Assembly (NCBI GenBank): GCA_013003715.1
Contig: JABDIN010000013.1
Span: 1 to 38,121 of the forward strand
Source of the DNA: Desulfobacteraceae bacterium
GTDB taxonomy: Bacteria > Desulfobacterota > Desulfobacteria > Desulfobacterales > Desulfosarcinaceae
DNA: 38,121 bases
Direction: 5' to 3'
Of the stretch, positions 8,360 to 16,832 are shown piece by piece (within the stretch, counting starts at the first letter, position 1; the number at the start of each line of letters is the position of its first letter). The notes under the pieces are model-generated. The model ran no database searches. It was not told the origin of the DNA and saw nothing but the letters and a program-made list of their open reading frames with translations. Position numbers and translations under genes: made by a program.

Positions 8360-10401
8360 AGAAACAATCGACAATAAACCGGATTCGGAATATCGGGATA
8401 ATCGCCCACATTGATGCCGGCAAAACCACGGTCACGGAGCGCATTCTCTATTACACCGGCCGATCCCATAAAATCGGTGAAGTACATGACGGCGAGGCGG
8501 TGATGGACTGGATGCCGGATGAACAGGAGCGCGGTATCACCATCACCTCTGCAGTGACCTCCTGCCAGTGGGAAGATGCCGAAATTCAACTTATCGATAC
8601 CCCCGGCCATGTGGATTTCACCATAGAGGTGGAGCGTTCCCTGCGTGTACTTGACGGGGCCGTGGGGGTGTTCTGTGCGGTGGGCGGGGTTGAACCGCAA
8701 TCGGAAACGGTTTGGCGCCAGGCGGATAAGTACCATGTGCCGAAGATGGCATTTATCAATAAACTGGATCGTGTGGGGGCGGATTTTTTCGGAACCGTCG
8801 AGATGATGAAGGAACGGCTGCACGCCAGTCCGCTGGTTATCCAGTTACCGGTGGGATCCGAAGACAGTTTTGAGGGCGTCATTGATCTCGTTCGCATGCA
8901 ACAGATCCTTTGGGATGATGATACCCTCGGCGCCACGTTCAACACCATGGACATCGATCCGGAACTGCTTGACGACGCCCGGACCCACCGGGAGAAAATG
9001 CTCGAAACCCTGGCCGAAGTGAATGATGAGATAATGGAAGCGTATCTCGCGGAAGAACCCATCGATGCGGCGACCCTGCTCGAGGCTATCCGTAAAGCGG
9101 TTCTTTCACTGGAGCTTGTGCCGGTGCTTTGCGGCAGTGCATTGAAAAACAAGGGGATTCAGCCCCTGCTCAATGCCATTGTCGGCTTTTTGCCGAGCCC
9201 GGCAGATGTTCCACCGATAAAAGGAATTGATCCGAATACGGATGCGGTCGTCGAGTGCCCGGCTGTCTCCTCAGCGCCGCTGGCCGCTTTGATTTTTAAA
9301 GTATCCATGATCGAGGGCCGGAAACTTTCGTTTCTCCGGGTGTACAGCGGCAAACTCGAGGCGGGAAAGGATGTCTACAATCCGGCCATACAGAAGAAAG
9401 AGAAAATTTCCCGTATTTTACGAATGCATGCCAATAAGCGTGAGCGCTTGGATGTGGCCACCGCAGGCAGTATTGTCGGGGTTGTCGGGTTAAAAGATTC
9501 ATCAACCGGTGAAACCCTCTGTCCGCCTGATCATCCCGTGCTGCTCGAAAATATAGATGTCTACGAGCCGGTGATTTCCATCGCCGTGGAACCGAAAACC
9601 CACTCGGACCAGGAAAAGCTGGACCAGGTGTTGCAGAAATTTATCGCCGAGGACCCAACGCTCAAGGTGCGCCAGGACGAAGATACCGGGCAAACCATAT
9701 TGTCCGGGATGGGTGAGTTGCATCTCGAAGTCATCATTTCCCGGATGCTTCGTGAATTCAATACCAACGTGAATGTCGGTAAACCCCAGGTCGTATACCG
9801 TGAAGCCATAGAGATAGTGGCCGAGGGAACGGCGGTGTTTGATAAGGATGTGGCCGGTCAGCATCATTACGGTGCCGTCAGCATCCGGCTGGAACCCCTG
9901 GAACGGGGGTGCGGCAATAGTTTTGATTCGGAAGTCAGCGGGGATGCCTTCCCGGCATCCTATATCCCGGCTGTGGAGAAGGGGGTCCTCGAGTCTCTCG
10001 ACAGCGGTGTGCTGATGGGTTACCCGGTGGTGGATGTTCATGCCGTGCTTGTCCGGGGTGAATTCAAAGAGTCCGTGGGATCGGACCTTGCCTTTACGGT
10101 GAGTGCCTCCATGGCCTGCAAGAACGCGATGAACAACGCCCATCCGTTTTTACTGGATCCGATCATGGCGGTGGAGGTCATCGTTCCGGAAGAGTACATG
10201 GGGGAGGTCATCGGAGATTTGAATTCCCGGAACGGGAAGGTTGAATCCATCAATCCCAAAGTCGGCATCCAGGAGATCAAGGCAACGGTGCCGTTGGCCA
10301 ATATGTTCGGTTATTCCACCAATCTGCGATCAGCCACCCAGGGCAGGGGTAACTATTCCATGCAATTCTCCCATTTCGATCGCAGCAACGCGAAGAAGTA
10401 G
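8356..10401 (+). CDS. fusA: Elongation factor G paralogue (EF-G2-like translational GTPase)
   Basis: 681 residues with the full EF-G layout. The G domain has AHIDAGKTT (P-loop), RGITITSA (switch I), DTPGHVDF (switch II), NKLDR and GSALKNKG. Domain II, domain III ([11 protein letters not shown]), domain IV and domain V ([20 protein letters not shown]) follow. It would promote ribosome translocation or recycling in the cytoplasm. It is not next to rpsL, rpsG or tuf, as the main fusA usually is. Its domain IV tip differs from canonical EF-G: where E. coli has the loop with His583, this protein reads [10 protein letters not shown] with Lys571. It is therefore probably a paralogue with altered or specialised function (inference). 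The start overlaps the GerMN stop by four bases. Confidence 0.9.
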   Translation: MKKQSTINRIRNIGIIAHIDAGKTTVTERILYYTGRSHKIGEVHDGEAVMDWMPDEQERGITITSAVTSCQWEDAEIQLIDTPGHVDFTIEVERSLRVLDGAVGVFCAVGGVEPQSETVWRQADKYHVPKMAFINKLDRVGADFFGTVEMMKERLHASPLVIQLPVGSEDSFEGVIDLVRMQQILWDDDTLGATFNTMDIDPELLDDARTHREKMLETLAEVNDEIMEAYLAEEPIDAATLLEAIRKAVLSLELVPVLCGSALKNKGIQPLLNAIVGFLPSPADVPPIKGIDPNTDAVVECPAVSSAPLAALIFKVSMIEGRKLSFLRVYSGKLEAGKDVYNPAIQKKEKISRILRMHANKRERLDVATAGSIVGVVGLKDSSTGETLCPPDHPVLLENIDVYEPVISIAVEPKTHSDQEKLDQVLQKFIAEDPTLKVRQDEDTGQTILSGMGELHLEVIISRMLREFNTNVNVGKPQVVYREAIEIVAEGTAVFDKDVAGQHHYGAVSIRLEPLERGCGNSFDSEVSGDAFPASYIPAVEKGVLESLDSGVLMGYPVVDVHAVLVRGEFKESVGSDLAFTVSASMACKNAMNNAHPFLLDPIMAVEVIVPEEYMGEVIGDLNSRNGKVESINPKVGIQEIKATVPLANMFGYSTNLRSATQGRGNYSMQFSHFDRSNAKK

Positions 10402-10426
10402 CGGAAGAATCAAAAGAAGCCGGAAA

Positions 10427-11854
10427 CTATTTATCCTTTTTGGCAGCCGCCTCTTTCTCTTTCTGCAACTTGCTGTTTTTGCCTATCAAATATTCTATTT
10501 CTTCCCGTCTTTGCGGATCCGTCGTCTCCGCCAGGACCTTTCTCAAATGAAAGGCTGCATTTTTGCTGTCCCCGGTTTTGTCATAATACAACCCCAGATA
10601 GTAGTGGGCATCCGTCAGATCACCAGTCTTTCCCCTGGTTTCCCCCAAAAAATAATAGGCCTTCGCATAGCTGGGATCCACGGATATCAGTTTTTCAAAT
10701 GCCTGGCCCGCAGCATTCAGGTCCCCCAATTCCGCCTGGGCGCGTCCGAGCATGAAATAGGCATCGGGGTCATCGCCGGTGAGGCTCACGGCACTTTCCA
10801 ATGTGGCCACTGCATCCGCGTACCGGCCCTGATGAAAGAATATACTGCCGAGCGTCTGCAGGAAAAAAGGATCAAGGGCGTTTTTTTGAAGCGCCTTTTT
10901 AATATGGCTTTCGGCCTTGGCATAATCATGTGTCCTTTCCAGGACCAGGGCGTATCCGTAATGGGCGATGGGATCGTCGGCATTCACTCTCAATGCGGCT
11001 TCAAATGTCGACACAGCCCTGTTTTGATTGCTGTATATACCCACCAGCCGGGTGTGCGCTCTTCGAAAAGCCATTGATGTATCCGAAGGCGCGGATGATG
11101 TCGTTCCCTGTCTTTCATGACTGCTGATCCAGCTGTCCACATATGCGATTCTGTCTTCGGATGCCGGATGGGTCAGGAGATAGGTGGGAATCTGCTTGGA
11201 CCCGAACCATTGTTTGCTTCTGATTTTTTGGAGGGATGTCAGCAGGCCCTTGCCGCTGTAGCCGGTTTTTTGCAATATCTGTAAACCGACCTGGTCCGCC
11301 TGCATCTCATTTTCCCGCGTATATGCCAATGCCATGGACTGACCGGCGGCCACGGACCCCAGGGCAACGGCATTTCCTGCGGTGGTAGAGCCGCCCGTGC
11401 CCAGAAAAAGACCCGCCAGCATGCCGGCCATGGTCGCCATATTTATCTTTTTGGCCCTCTCGATATTTTGTGAGATGTGGCGGAAAGCCGCGTGGGCAAT
11501 CTCATGGGCCATTATTCCTGCCAGTTCCTCTTCCGAGTCCAATGCTTCAAAGAGACCGGAATTGATGAAGATTTGGCCCGCGGGGGTGGCAAACGCATTG
11601 TATACATCCTCTTTGATCACATAAAACCGGTAGGGGAACGGTTGGGGCGGCATATGCGCCAGGATTTTCTCACCGAGTTCATTCACATACTTCACAATCG
11701 CCGGGTCCTTTATTAACTGGTATCGGGCATTGATATATTTCATCATTTCCTGTGACAGCTCTTTTTCTTCCTTGATGGATATGGCGTATCCGTTTATGGG
11801 GAACATAAGGGTGAAAATGAATACGGCGGTCATGACTAGTTTTATTTTTTTCAT
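10427..11854 (-). CDS. M48 metallopeptidase with TPR repeats (BepA/YfgC-like)
   Basis: 475 residues. A signal peptide (MKKIKLVMTAVFIFTLMFPINGYA) directs it to the periplasm. The zinc site HEIAH is at 117-121, with the third ligand E183 in YTRENEMQAD. From about residue 270 there is a run of TPR-like helices (AHYGYALVLERTHDYAKAE, PDAYFMLGRAQAELGDLNAAG, AKAYYFLGETRGKTGDL) and a Lys-rich tail. BepA-type proteases of this architecture assist or degrade outer-membrane proteins at the BAM complex; that role is inferred. The frame is open to 11926, but the ATG at 11854 starts the signal peptide and has an AGG ribosome site. It is divergent from parA and convergent with the EF-G gene. Confidence 0.9.
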   Translation of the reverse strand: MKKIKLVMTAVFIFTLMFPINGYAISIKEEKELSQEMMKYINARYQLIKDPAIVKYVNELGEKILAHMPPQPFPYRFYVIKEDVYNAFATPAGQIFINSGLFEALDSEEELAGIMAHEIAHAAFRHISQNIERAKKINMATMAGMLAGLFLGTGGSTTAGNAVALGSVAAGQSMALAYTRENEMQADQVGLQILQKTGYSGKGLLTSLQKIRSKQWFGSKQIPTYLLTHPASEDRIAYVDSWISSHERQGTTSSAPSDTSMAFRRAHTRLVGIYSNQNRAVSTFEAALRVNADDPIAHYGYALVLERTHDYAKAESHIKKALQKNALDPFFLQTLGSIFFHQGRYADAVATLESAVSLTGDDPDAYFMLGRAQAELGDLNAAGQAFEKLISVDPSYAKAYYFLGETRGKTGDLTDAHYYLGLYYDKTGDSKNAAFHLRKVLAETTDPQRREEIEYLIGKNSKLQKEKEAAAKKDK

Positions 11855-11980
11855 TATAGGTACCTGGTATTGTTCATCATTATTTGTTTTTGTAAGGCCT
11901 TGAACGAGCTCCGTATATACCAGCATGGCACATTCTTAACCGCTTTTCAAATCTCTAATTTTATGTTAGAGTTGCGCGTC

Positions 11981-12751
11981 ATGACGGAAATTATCTGTAT
12001 AGCCAATCAAAAAGGCGGGGTTGGAAAGACCACAACGGCCATCAATTTATCCGCTGCCCTGGCAGTGATGGAAAAGCGCACCTTGCTTGTGGATTGTGAC
12101 CCCCAGGCGAATGCGACCACTGGTGTCGGGCTGGACAAATCCATTCTGGACAAAACCTTGTACCACGGTATCCTTGGTGAAGCGCGGGCCAGGACACTGA
12201 TTGTCGATAGTGAAATCGATACCCTGAAGGTCCTCCCCTCGCGCGTCGAACTCATCGGGTTCGACGTGGAAATGATTTCGGCACCGAATCGTGAAAAGCT
12301 GTTGAAAATTCTGCTGGAAGAGGTCCGGGACGAATTCGACTACATTATTATCGACTGCCCGCCATCGCTAAGCCTGTTGACCATCAATGCGATGACGGCG
12401 GCCGATTCCCTGCTCATCCCGCTCCAATGTGAGTTTTATGCACTGGAAGGCATCAGCCAGCTGATACAAACAGTCCAACGCATCCGGCTCAACCTGAATC
12501 CTGAATTGAGAATCGCCGGTATTCTGCTGACCATGTACGATACCCGGACGAACCTTTCCAGTCAGGTGGCTGAAGATGCGGAAAACTATTTTAAGGAACT
12601 GGTGTTCAAGACCATAGTGCCGCGAAATGTACGATTGGGAGAAGCCCCGAGTTTTGGAAAGCCGATTTTGTTGTATGATGCTGCATCCGCCGGTACCAAG
12701 AGCTATTTTTCACTGGCAAAGGAGTTATTGAATCATAGAAACGTCAATTAA
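11981..12751 (+). CDS. parA: Chromosome-partitioning ATPase ParA (Soj)
   Basis: 256 residues. The deviant Walker A motif KGGVGKTT is at 11-18, followed by NLSAALAV, the VDCDPQANATTG box (Walker A'), and IIIDCPPSLSLLT (Walker B region). This is a typical chromosomal ParA of about 255 residues that binds DNA non-specifically and moves ParB-bound origin regions. The frame is open from 11870, but the ATG at 11981 begins the family N-terminus MTEIICIANQKGG. The ribosome site is weak. parB follows after about 120 bases on the same strand. Confidence 0.95.
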   Translation: MTEIICIANQKGGVGKTTTAINLSAALAVMEKRTLLVDCDPQANATTGVGLDKSILDKTLYHGILGEARARTLIVDSEIDTLKVLPSRVELIGFDVEMISAPNREKLLKILLEEVRDEFDYIIIDCPPSLSLLTINAMTAADSLLIPLQCEFYALEGISQLIQTVQRIRLNLNPELRIAGILLTMYDTRTNLSSQVAEDAENYFKELVFKTIVPRNVRLGEAPSFGKPILLYDAASAGTKSYFSLAKELLNHRNVN

Positions 12752-12873
12752 CCCGCCCTTAAGCTTTCTGATGACCGATTCCGGTGTTTTCCCCGACGAT
12801 CAGCCGGACACCAATTCCCGAGATAAGAATGAACCATTCAATATTGGATATTAACAGACAGGCAGAGGAAAAT

Positions 12874-13794
12874 ATGGCACGGCGGGAAGCACAGAAATCA
12901 GCGGATACTCCGAATAAAAAGCGAAAAAAGCTGGCTCTGGGAAGAGGGTTGGATTCGCTGATACCCACAGTCGACGAATTTGAGCCGACGTCCAAACCAT
13001 CGGATAAACAGAAATATTTTCAATGCGATATCGATATTATCCAGCCCAATAAGTATCAACCCCGGCGGTCTTTCAAGGACGAAGAGTTATCCGAGCTGGC
13101 AGAGTCCATAAAGGCCCAGGGGATCATCCAGCCGATTATAGTCCGAAGAGCCGATGTTGGATATGAAATCGTCGCCGGAGAGCGTCGCCTGCGGGCGGCA
13201 AAGCGAGCCGGCCTGGACCGCGTTCCGGTCCTTATCAAGGAATTGTCGGACACGCAGATGCTGGAGATGTCCATTGTCGAGAATATCCAGCGTGAAAATT
13301 TAAATCCGGTGGAAGAATCCGAGGCATATTATAGATTGATCAATGAGTTCGGCATTACCCAGGAACAGGCCGCCGAGCGCGTGGGTAAAAGCCGGTCCGC
13401 GGTGGCCAATTTTTTAAGAATTCGCCAACTGTCAGAACTCATTAAACAAAGCATTATCAACAATGAGCTCAGCATGGGGCATGCACGTGCCCTGTTGAGC
13501 CTGGAATCGGCGGCACAGCAGGACGCAGCCTGGCGAACGGTGGTCTCCAGGAAACTGTCGGTACGCGACACCGAAGCGCTGATAAAGAAACTAAAAACCG
13601 GAAAAGAACCGGTTGATAAAAAACCCCAGGATTCTTTGGATCGGCATTTAACCGGGGTCACCGATGATCTCTCCAGACATTTTGGAACCAAAGTCCAAAT
13701 CAAACGGCGCGGCAAAAAGGGTAAACTGGAAATCGAGTTTTACAATGATGATGATCTTAATCGCCTCATTGAGTTGCTGACGCCACTACACTGA
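12874..13794 (+). CDS. parB: Chromosome-partitioning protein ParB (Spo0J)
   Basis: 306 residues from this start. The N-terminal basic stretch and LALGRGLDSLIP are typical of ParB. They are followed by the ParB/Srx CTP-binding domain (IQPNKYQPRRSF, GIIQPIIVRR, EIVAGERRLRAAKRAGL), ENIQRENLNPVEE, and the helix-turn-helix region (GITQEQAAERVGKSRSAVANFLR, LSMGHARALLSL). ParB binds parS sites and spreads as a CTP clamp. The ATG at 12874 has a good ribosome site (AGAGG, 5 nt spacing). The in-frame ATG at 12829 would add 15 residues and cannot be ruled out. No canonical parS 16-mer was noticed in the window. YacP starts 6 bases after the stop. Confidence 0.95.
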   Translation: MARREAQKSADTPNKKRKKLALGRGLDSLIPTVDEFEPTSKPSDKQKYFQCDIDIIQPNKYQPRRSFKDEELSELAESIKAQGIIQPIIVRRADVGYEIVAGERRLRAAKRAGLDRVPVLIKELSDTQMLEMSIVENIQRENLNPVEESEAYYRLINEFGITQEQAAERVGKSRSAVANFLRIRQLSELIKQSIINNELSMGHARALLSLESAAQQDAAWRTVVSRKLSVRDTEALIKKLKTGKEPVDKKPQDSLDRHLTGVTDDLSRHFGTKVQIKRRGKKGKLEIEFYNDDDLNRLIELLTPLH

Positions 13795-13800
13795 TCCAGC

Positions 13801-14325
13801 ATGGCCTTGCATATCATTATCGATGGGTACAACCTGATCCGCTGTTCCCCCAGACTGGCGTCCTATGACCGGCAGGACATCGAAACCGGCAGAAATATGC
13901 TGATTGATCATCTGGTGGTGTATAAGCGACTGAAGAAACATGAGATTACCATAGTGTTCGATGGCGGGGGATCAGGGGGGATCACCCAAAGGGAGGACCG
14001 TATCAAAGGCATTCTGGTGCGATTTTCACCACCGGGAGAGACTGCGGACAACCTGATCAAGCGAATGGCCGCCACCGAGCGCGAAAAAGCCCTTATCGTG
14101 ACCTCCGACCGTGACATACTGGATTATGCTCAATCCAAAGGCGCTTCGGTGGTGACATCTCCGGCCTTCGAAGAAAAGGTGCAGATGGCGCGTTATGTGG
14201 ACACCAAAGGATTGAACCCGGAATCGGAATGCAACGGCTGGAAGCCGACAACACGAAAAAAAGGGCCCAGCCGACGCGCATCGAAGCGGAAAAGACGGCT
14301 TTTGAGAAAAGTTGACAAGCTGTGA
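13801..14325 (+). CDS. NYN-domain protein (YacP/Rae1 family), putative RNA endonuclease
   Basis: 174 residues with the YacP-type PIN-like signature: HIIIDGYNLIR at the start, ITIVFDGGG (about 43-51), ETADNLIKRMA and LIVTSDRDILDYA. The acidic residues in these blocks are the usual metal-binding positions. Rae1 of Bacillus subtilis cleaves mRNA on ribosomes; the same role here is inferred only from the fold. The C-terminal 30 residues are strongly basic (TTRKKGPSRRASKRKRRLLRK), fitting nucleic-acid contact. It starts 6 bases after parB, so it is probably in the same operon. Confidence 0.8.
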   Translation: MALHIIIDGYNLIRCSPRLASYDRQDIETGRNMLIDHLVVYKRLKKHEITIVFDGGGSGGITQREDRIKGILVRFSPPGETADNLIKRMAATEREKALIVTSDRDILDYAQSKGASVVTSPAFEEKVQMARYVDTKGLNPESECNGWKPTTRKKGPSRRASKRKRRLLRKVDKL

Positions 14326-14348
14326 AGGAAACAATTATACAATTGTTT
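14312..14348 (+). promoter_or_regulatory. Promoter with an inverted repeat over the -10 box, upstream of DUF3842
   Basis: TTGACA (14312-14317, inside the last codons of the NYN gene), an 18-nt spacer and TATACA (14336-14341) form a plausible sigma70 promoter. An exact 8-bp inverted repeat, AAACAATT-ATAC-AATTGTTT (14329-14348), covers the -10 box and predicted start point. It could be a repressor operator, or a weak AT-rich terminator hairpin for the upstream operon. Confidence 0.5.
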
Positions 14349-14402
14349 ATTTTCTGACCCATAGGTCTTCTCGATAATCAGGGAGTTGAACGGATATTTA
14401 CA

Positions 14403-14816
14403 ATGAAACGAATTTGCGTTATCGACGGACAAGGCGGTGGTATCGGCAGCACGATTATCCGTAAAGTAAGAGAGCATTGCGGCGCGTCCGTTGATATCAT
14501 CGCTCTCGGCACAAACGCCATTGCCACCGCACAGATGCTGAAAGCCGGTGCCAACAGGGGGGCATCCGGTGAAAATGCCATCTGCCGGTCCGTTCTCTCG
14601 GTGGATGTGATTGTCGGGCCCATCGGAATTGTTCTGGCGCATGCCATGATGGGTGAGGTGACACCGGCCATGGCATCGGCGGTGTCCGGATCAACCGCCA
14701 CAAAGCTGCTGCTGCCCCTGTCCCAGGAAAATATTGAAATTGTCGGGGTATCCAACGAACCGCTGCCGCATCTCGTGGAGTCGTTGATCGAAGGCCCCTT
14801 AAACGATATCATATAG
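14403..14816 (+). CDS. DUF3842 family protein
   Basis: 137 residues. It begins with a glycine-rich loop, MKRICVIDGQGGGIGSTII, followed by ALGTNAIATAQMLKAGANRGASGENAI, DVIVGPIGIVLAHAMMGEVTP and SGSTATKLLLPL. This is the conserved pattern of DUF3842, a small family common in anaerobic bacteria with no established function. The glycine loop and alternating beta/alpha pattern suggest a Rossmann-like nucleotide-binding fold (inference). It lies just before cooT and ispH-ubiA on the same strand, and probably starts a transcript from the promoter at 14312. Confidence 0.8.
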   Translation: MKRICVIDGQGGGIGSTIIRKVREHCGASVDIIALGTNAIATAQMLKAGANRGASGENAICRSVLSVDVIVGPIGIVLAHAMMGEVTPAMASAVSGSTATKLLLPLSQENIEIVGVSNEPLPHLVESLIEGPLNDII

Positions 14817-14837
14817 TAGTCTTAAAAGGATAATGCC

Positions 14838-15029
14838 ATGTGTGAAGCCAACGCCTATCTTATAAAGTCCAAAGACAAGGACCCCGAACTGATCATGGAG
14901 GCCGTTGATACGGTAGAGCCCGAAGCGGATGGCCTGAAACTGGTCAGCATATTCGGGGAGCAGAAATTCATAAAAGCCAGCGTTCATTCAATGTCGCTGG
15001 TTGATCATCGGGTCTATCTGATCGAATAG
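14838..15029 (+). CDS. CooT-family nickel-binding protein
   Basis: 63 residues, MCEANAYLIKSKDKDPELIM... ending VYLIE. Length and the N-terminal Met-Cys-Glu-Ala-Asn match CooT, the small dimeric protein of Rhodospirillum rubrum that binds Ni(II) through Cys2 and is linked to CO-dehydrogenase maturation. Cys2 is conserved here. No CO-dehydrogenase gene is in the window, so the partner is unknown. An AAAAGGATA ribosome site precedes it. The stop codon directly abuts the ATG of ispH-ubiA (zero-base gap), implying co-translation. Confidence 0.85.
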   Translation: MCEANAYLIKSKDKDPELIMEAVDTVEPEADGLKLVSIFGEQKFIKASVHSMSLVDHRVYLIE

Positions 15030-16766
15030 ATGAAAATCACCATTGCCAAGACCGCTGGATTCTGCATGGGGGTTCGGCGCGCCGTGGAGATGGCCCTGGA
15101 TGCACCGGGTATCCATGCCAAACCCATTTATACCCTTGGACCCCTGATTCATAATCCGCAAGTATTGTCGCTATTTGAAGAAAAAGGTATACGGGTCATC
15201 AATGACATCCCCGAGAAAGGTGAGGGAACCGTCATCATCCGCGCCCACGGTGTTCCCCCGGAGAGAAAAGAGGCGCTGAAGGCCGCCGGGTTTAACGTAA
15301 TCGATGCGACCTGTCCCCGGGTGATCCGGGTGCAGACCATTATCCGGGTCCATGCCCGTAAGGGATATGACGTGATCATCCTGGGGGATGAGAACCATCC
15401 GGAAGTTATCGGGCTTTTGGGGCACACCACGCCGGGTAAGGGCCATGTTGCAGCGAATCTGGCCCAGCTCCGCGAAATCCCTGCCTTTGATAAAGCGATC
15501 ATCGTGGCACAGACAACACAGAATACCCTGGCCTATGAACAGATCAAGGACTGGGCCGGGACCCACCATCCCCAGTATAAGATTTTCGAAACCATATGCG
15601 GCTCCACGGAGAAGCGGCAGGGAGAGGTGCGTTCACTTGCTCAGAATATGGATGCGGTGGTGGTGGTGGGCGGAAAATCCAGCGGCAATACCCGTCGACT
15701 GTCCGAAATTGTCCGCCAGGCCGGAAAGCCGGCCTTCCATATTGAAACTGAAGCGGACCTGGCGTCCGTGGCGATTGGTACGCCTCAGAATGTGGGACTC
15801 ACGGCCGGCGCGTCAACCCCGAACTGGATAATCCGCCGGGTCTATCGTGCGCTTGAGAAAATTCCCCTCGAGCACGACAACCCGTTGAACCGATGGACAT
15901 TCTCCCTTCAACGCTTTCTATTGTTGACCAATCTTTACGTCGCCTTCGGGGCGGGCTGTCTGAGTTATACCTGCCTTCAGCTTCAAAACAACCATAATCC
16001 TTTTCCACTCATCTGGATATCCATTTTATATGTGCTCTCCATGCACATCCTCAACCACCTTACCGGAAAAGCGGAGGACCGGTACAATGATCCGGAACGG
16101 GCTGCATTCTATGAGAAGAACAAGCCATATCTGACAACTCTCGCCATCGTCGCCGGTGCCGCCGGCCTGGTGGCCGCCTTTTTCACCGGGACTTTTCCCT
16201 TTATTGCCCTCATCATAATGAGTGCTTTCGGGTTGTCATATAACCTGAGAATTTTTCCCCGGGGCGAAAAAGAGAACAAAAGGTATTCAAGATTGCGTGA
16301 TATCTCCGGTTCAAAAACCATATTGATCGCCCTGGCATGGGGTACCGTCACCGCCCTGCTGCCCGGGCTTGCGGATCCCCATGGTTTTTCATCCCGGTCC
16401 CTGCTGGTTTTCGCCTGGTCCACGGCAGTCGTGTTTTCGCGGACCGCTTTCTTCGATATTCTGGACATGCAGGGCGATCGCATCGTCGGCAAGGAAACCA
16501 TTGCCATTTTACTGGGTGAAAAGCGTTCCATCCGTCTATTGAAGGCCATTTCCATCGGTATGGTGGTCCTGAGCGCCGGTGCATCTGCCGCGCAAATTGT
16601 GCCGAGCCTGGGATACGCCCTCATCCTGTGCCCCGTCTTCATTTATGGCATACTCTTCATACATGAGAACGGATACATGCTGCCGGGTACGCGAATGGAA
16701 TTTCTTGCGGAGACTGTATTCGTGGTTTCCGGTCTGACCACGCTCATTTGGTCCACGGTGATATAA
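15030..16766 (+). CDS. ispH: IspH (HMBPP reductase) fused to a UbiA-type prenyltransferase
   Basis: 578 residues in one frame. Residues 1-285 are a complete IspH, which makes IPP and DMAPP at the end of the MEP pathway. The three [4Fe-4S] ligands are C12 (GFCMGVRRA), C95 (DATCPRV) and C190 (ETICGSTEKRQ), and the catalytic H-P-E is in ENHPEV (H123-E125). Residues about 290-578 are hydrophobic with several membrane helices and UbiA-like features. The second Asp motif, DILDMQGDRIVGKET (D476, D479, D483), is classic. The first, LNHLTGKAEDRYNDPER (N342, D350, D354), departs from NDxxDxxxD. The fusion would place prenyl-donor synthesis at the membrane beside a prenyl-transfer enzyme; acceptor unknown. 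Confidence 0.9.
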   Translation: MKITIAKTAGFCMGVRRAVEMALDAPGIHAKPIYTLGPLIHNPQVLSLFEEKGIRVINDIPEKGEGTVIIRAHGVPPERKEALKAAGFNVIDATCPRVIRVQTIIRVHARKGYDVIILGDENHPEVIGLLGHTTPGKGHVAANLAQLREIPAFDKAIIVAQTTQNTLAYEQIKDWAGTHHPQYKIFETICGSTEKRQGEVRSLAQNMDAVVVVGGKSSGNTRRLSEIVRQAGKPAFHIETEADLASVAIGTPQNVGLTAGASTPNWIIRRVYRALEKIPLEHDNPLNRWTFSLQRFLLLTNLYVAFGAGCLSYTCLQLQNNHNPFPLIWISILYVLSMHILNHLTGKAEDRYNDPERAAFYEKNKPYLTTLAIVAGAAGLVAAFFTGTFPFIALIIMSAFGLSYNLRIFPRGEKENKRYSRLRDISGSKTILIALAWGTVTALLPGLADPHGFSSRSLLVFAWSTAVVFSRTAFFDILDMQGDRIVGKETIAILLGEKRSIRLLKAISIGMVVLSAGASAAQIVPSLGYALILCPVFIYGILFIHENGYMLPGTRMEFLAETVFVVSGLTTLIWSTVI

Positions 16767-16832
16767 AAACACCATTAAAACGAAATCAGCGTCGATTGCT
16801 GTTTTATAAGGATTTGATTCCGAAGGAAAGAA

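Noticed and set aside
10241-11077. 278-residue plus-strand ORF antisense to the M48 peptidase
   Set aside because: It overlaps both the EF-G 3' end and the peptidase TPR region. The minus frame has signal peptide, HEIAH and TPR patterns; the plus frame matches nothing.
12752-12873. parS site near parAB
   Set aside because: No sequence close to the canonical TGTTTCACGTGAAACA palindrome was noticed here or elsewhere in the window; a motif scan would settle it.
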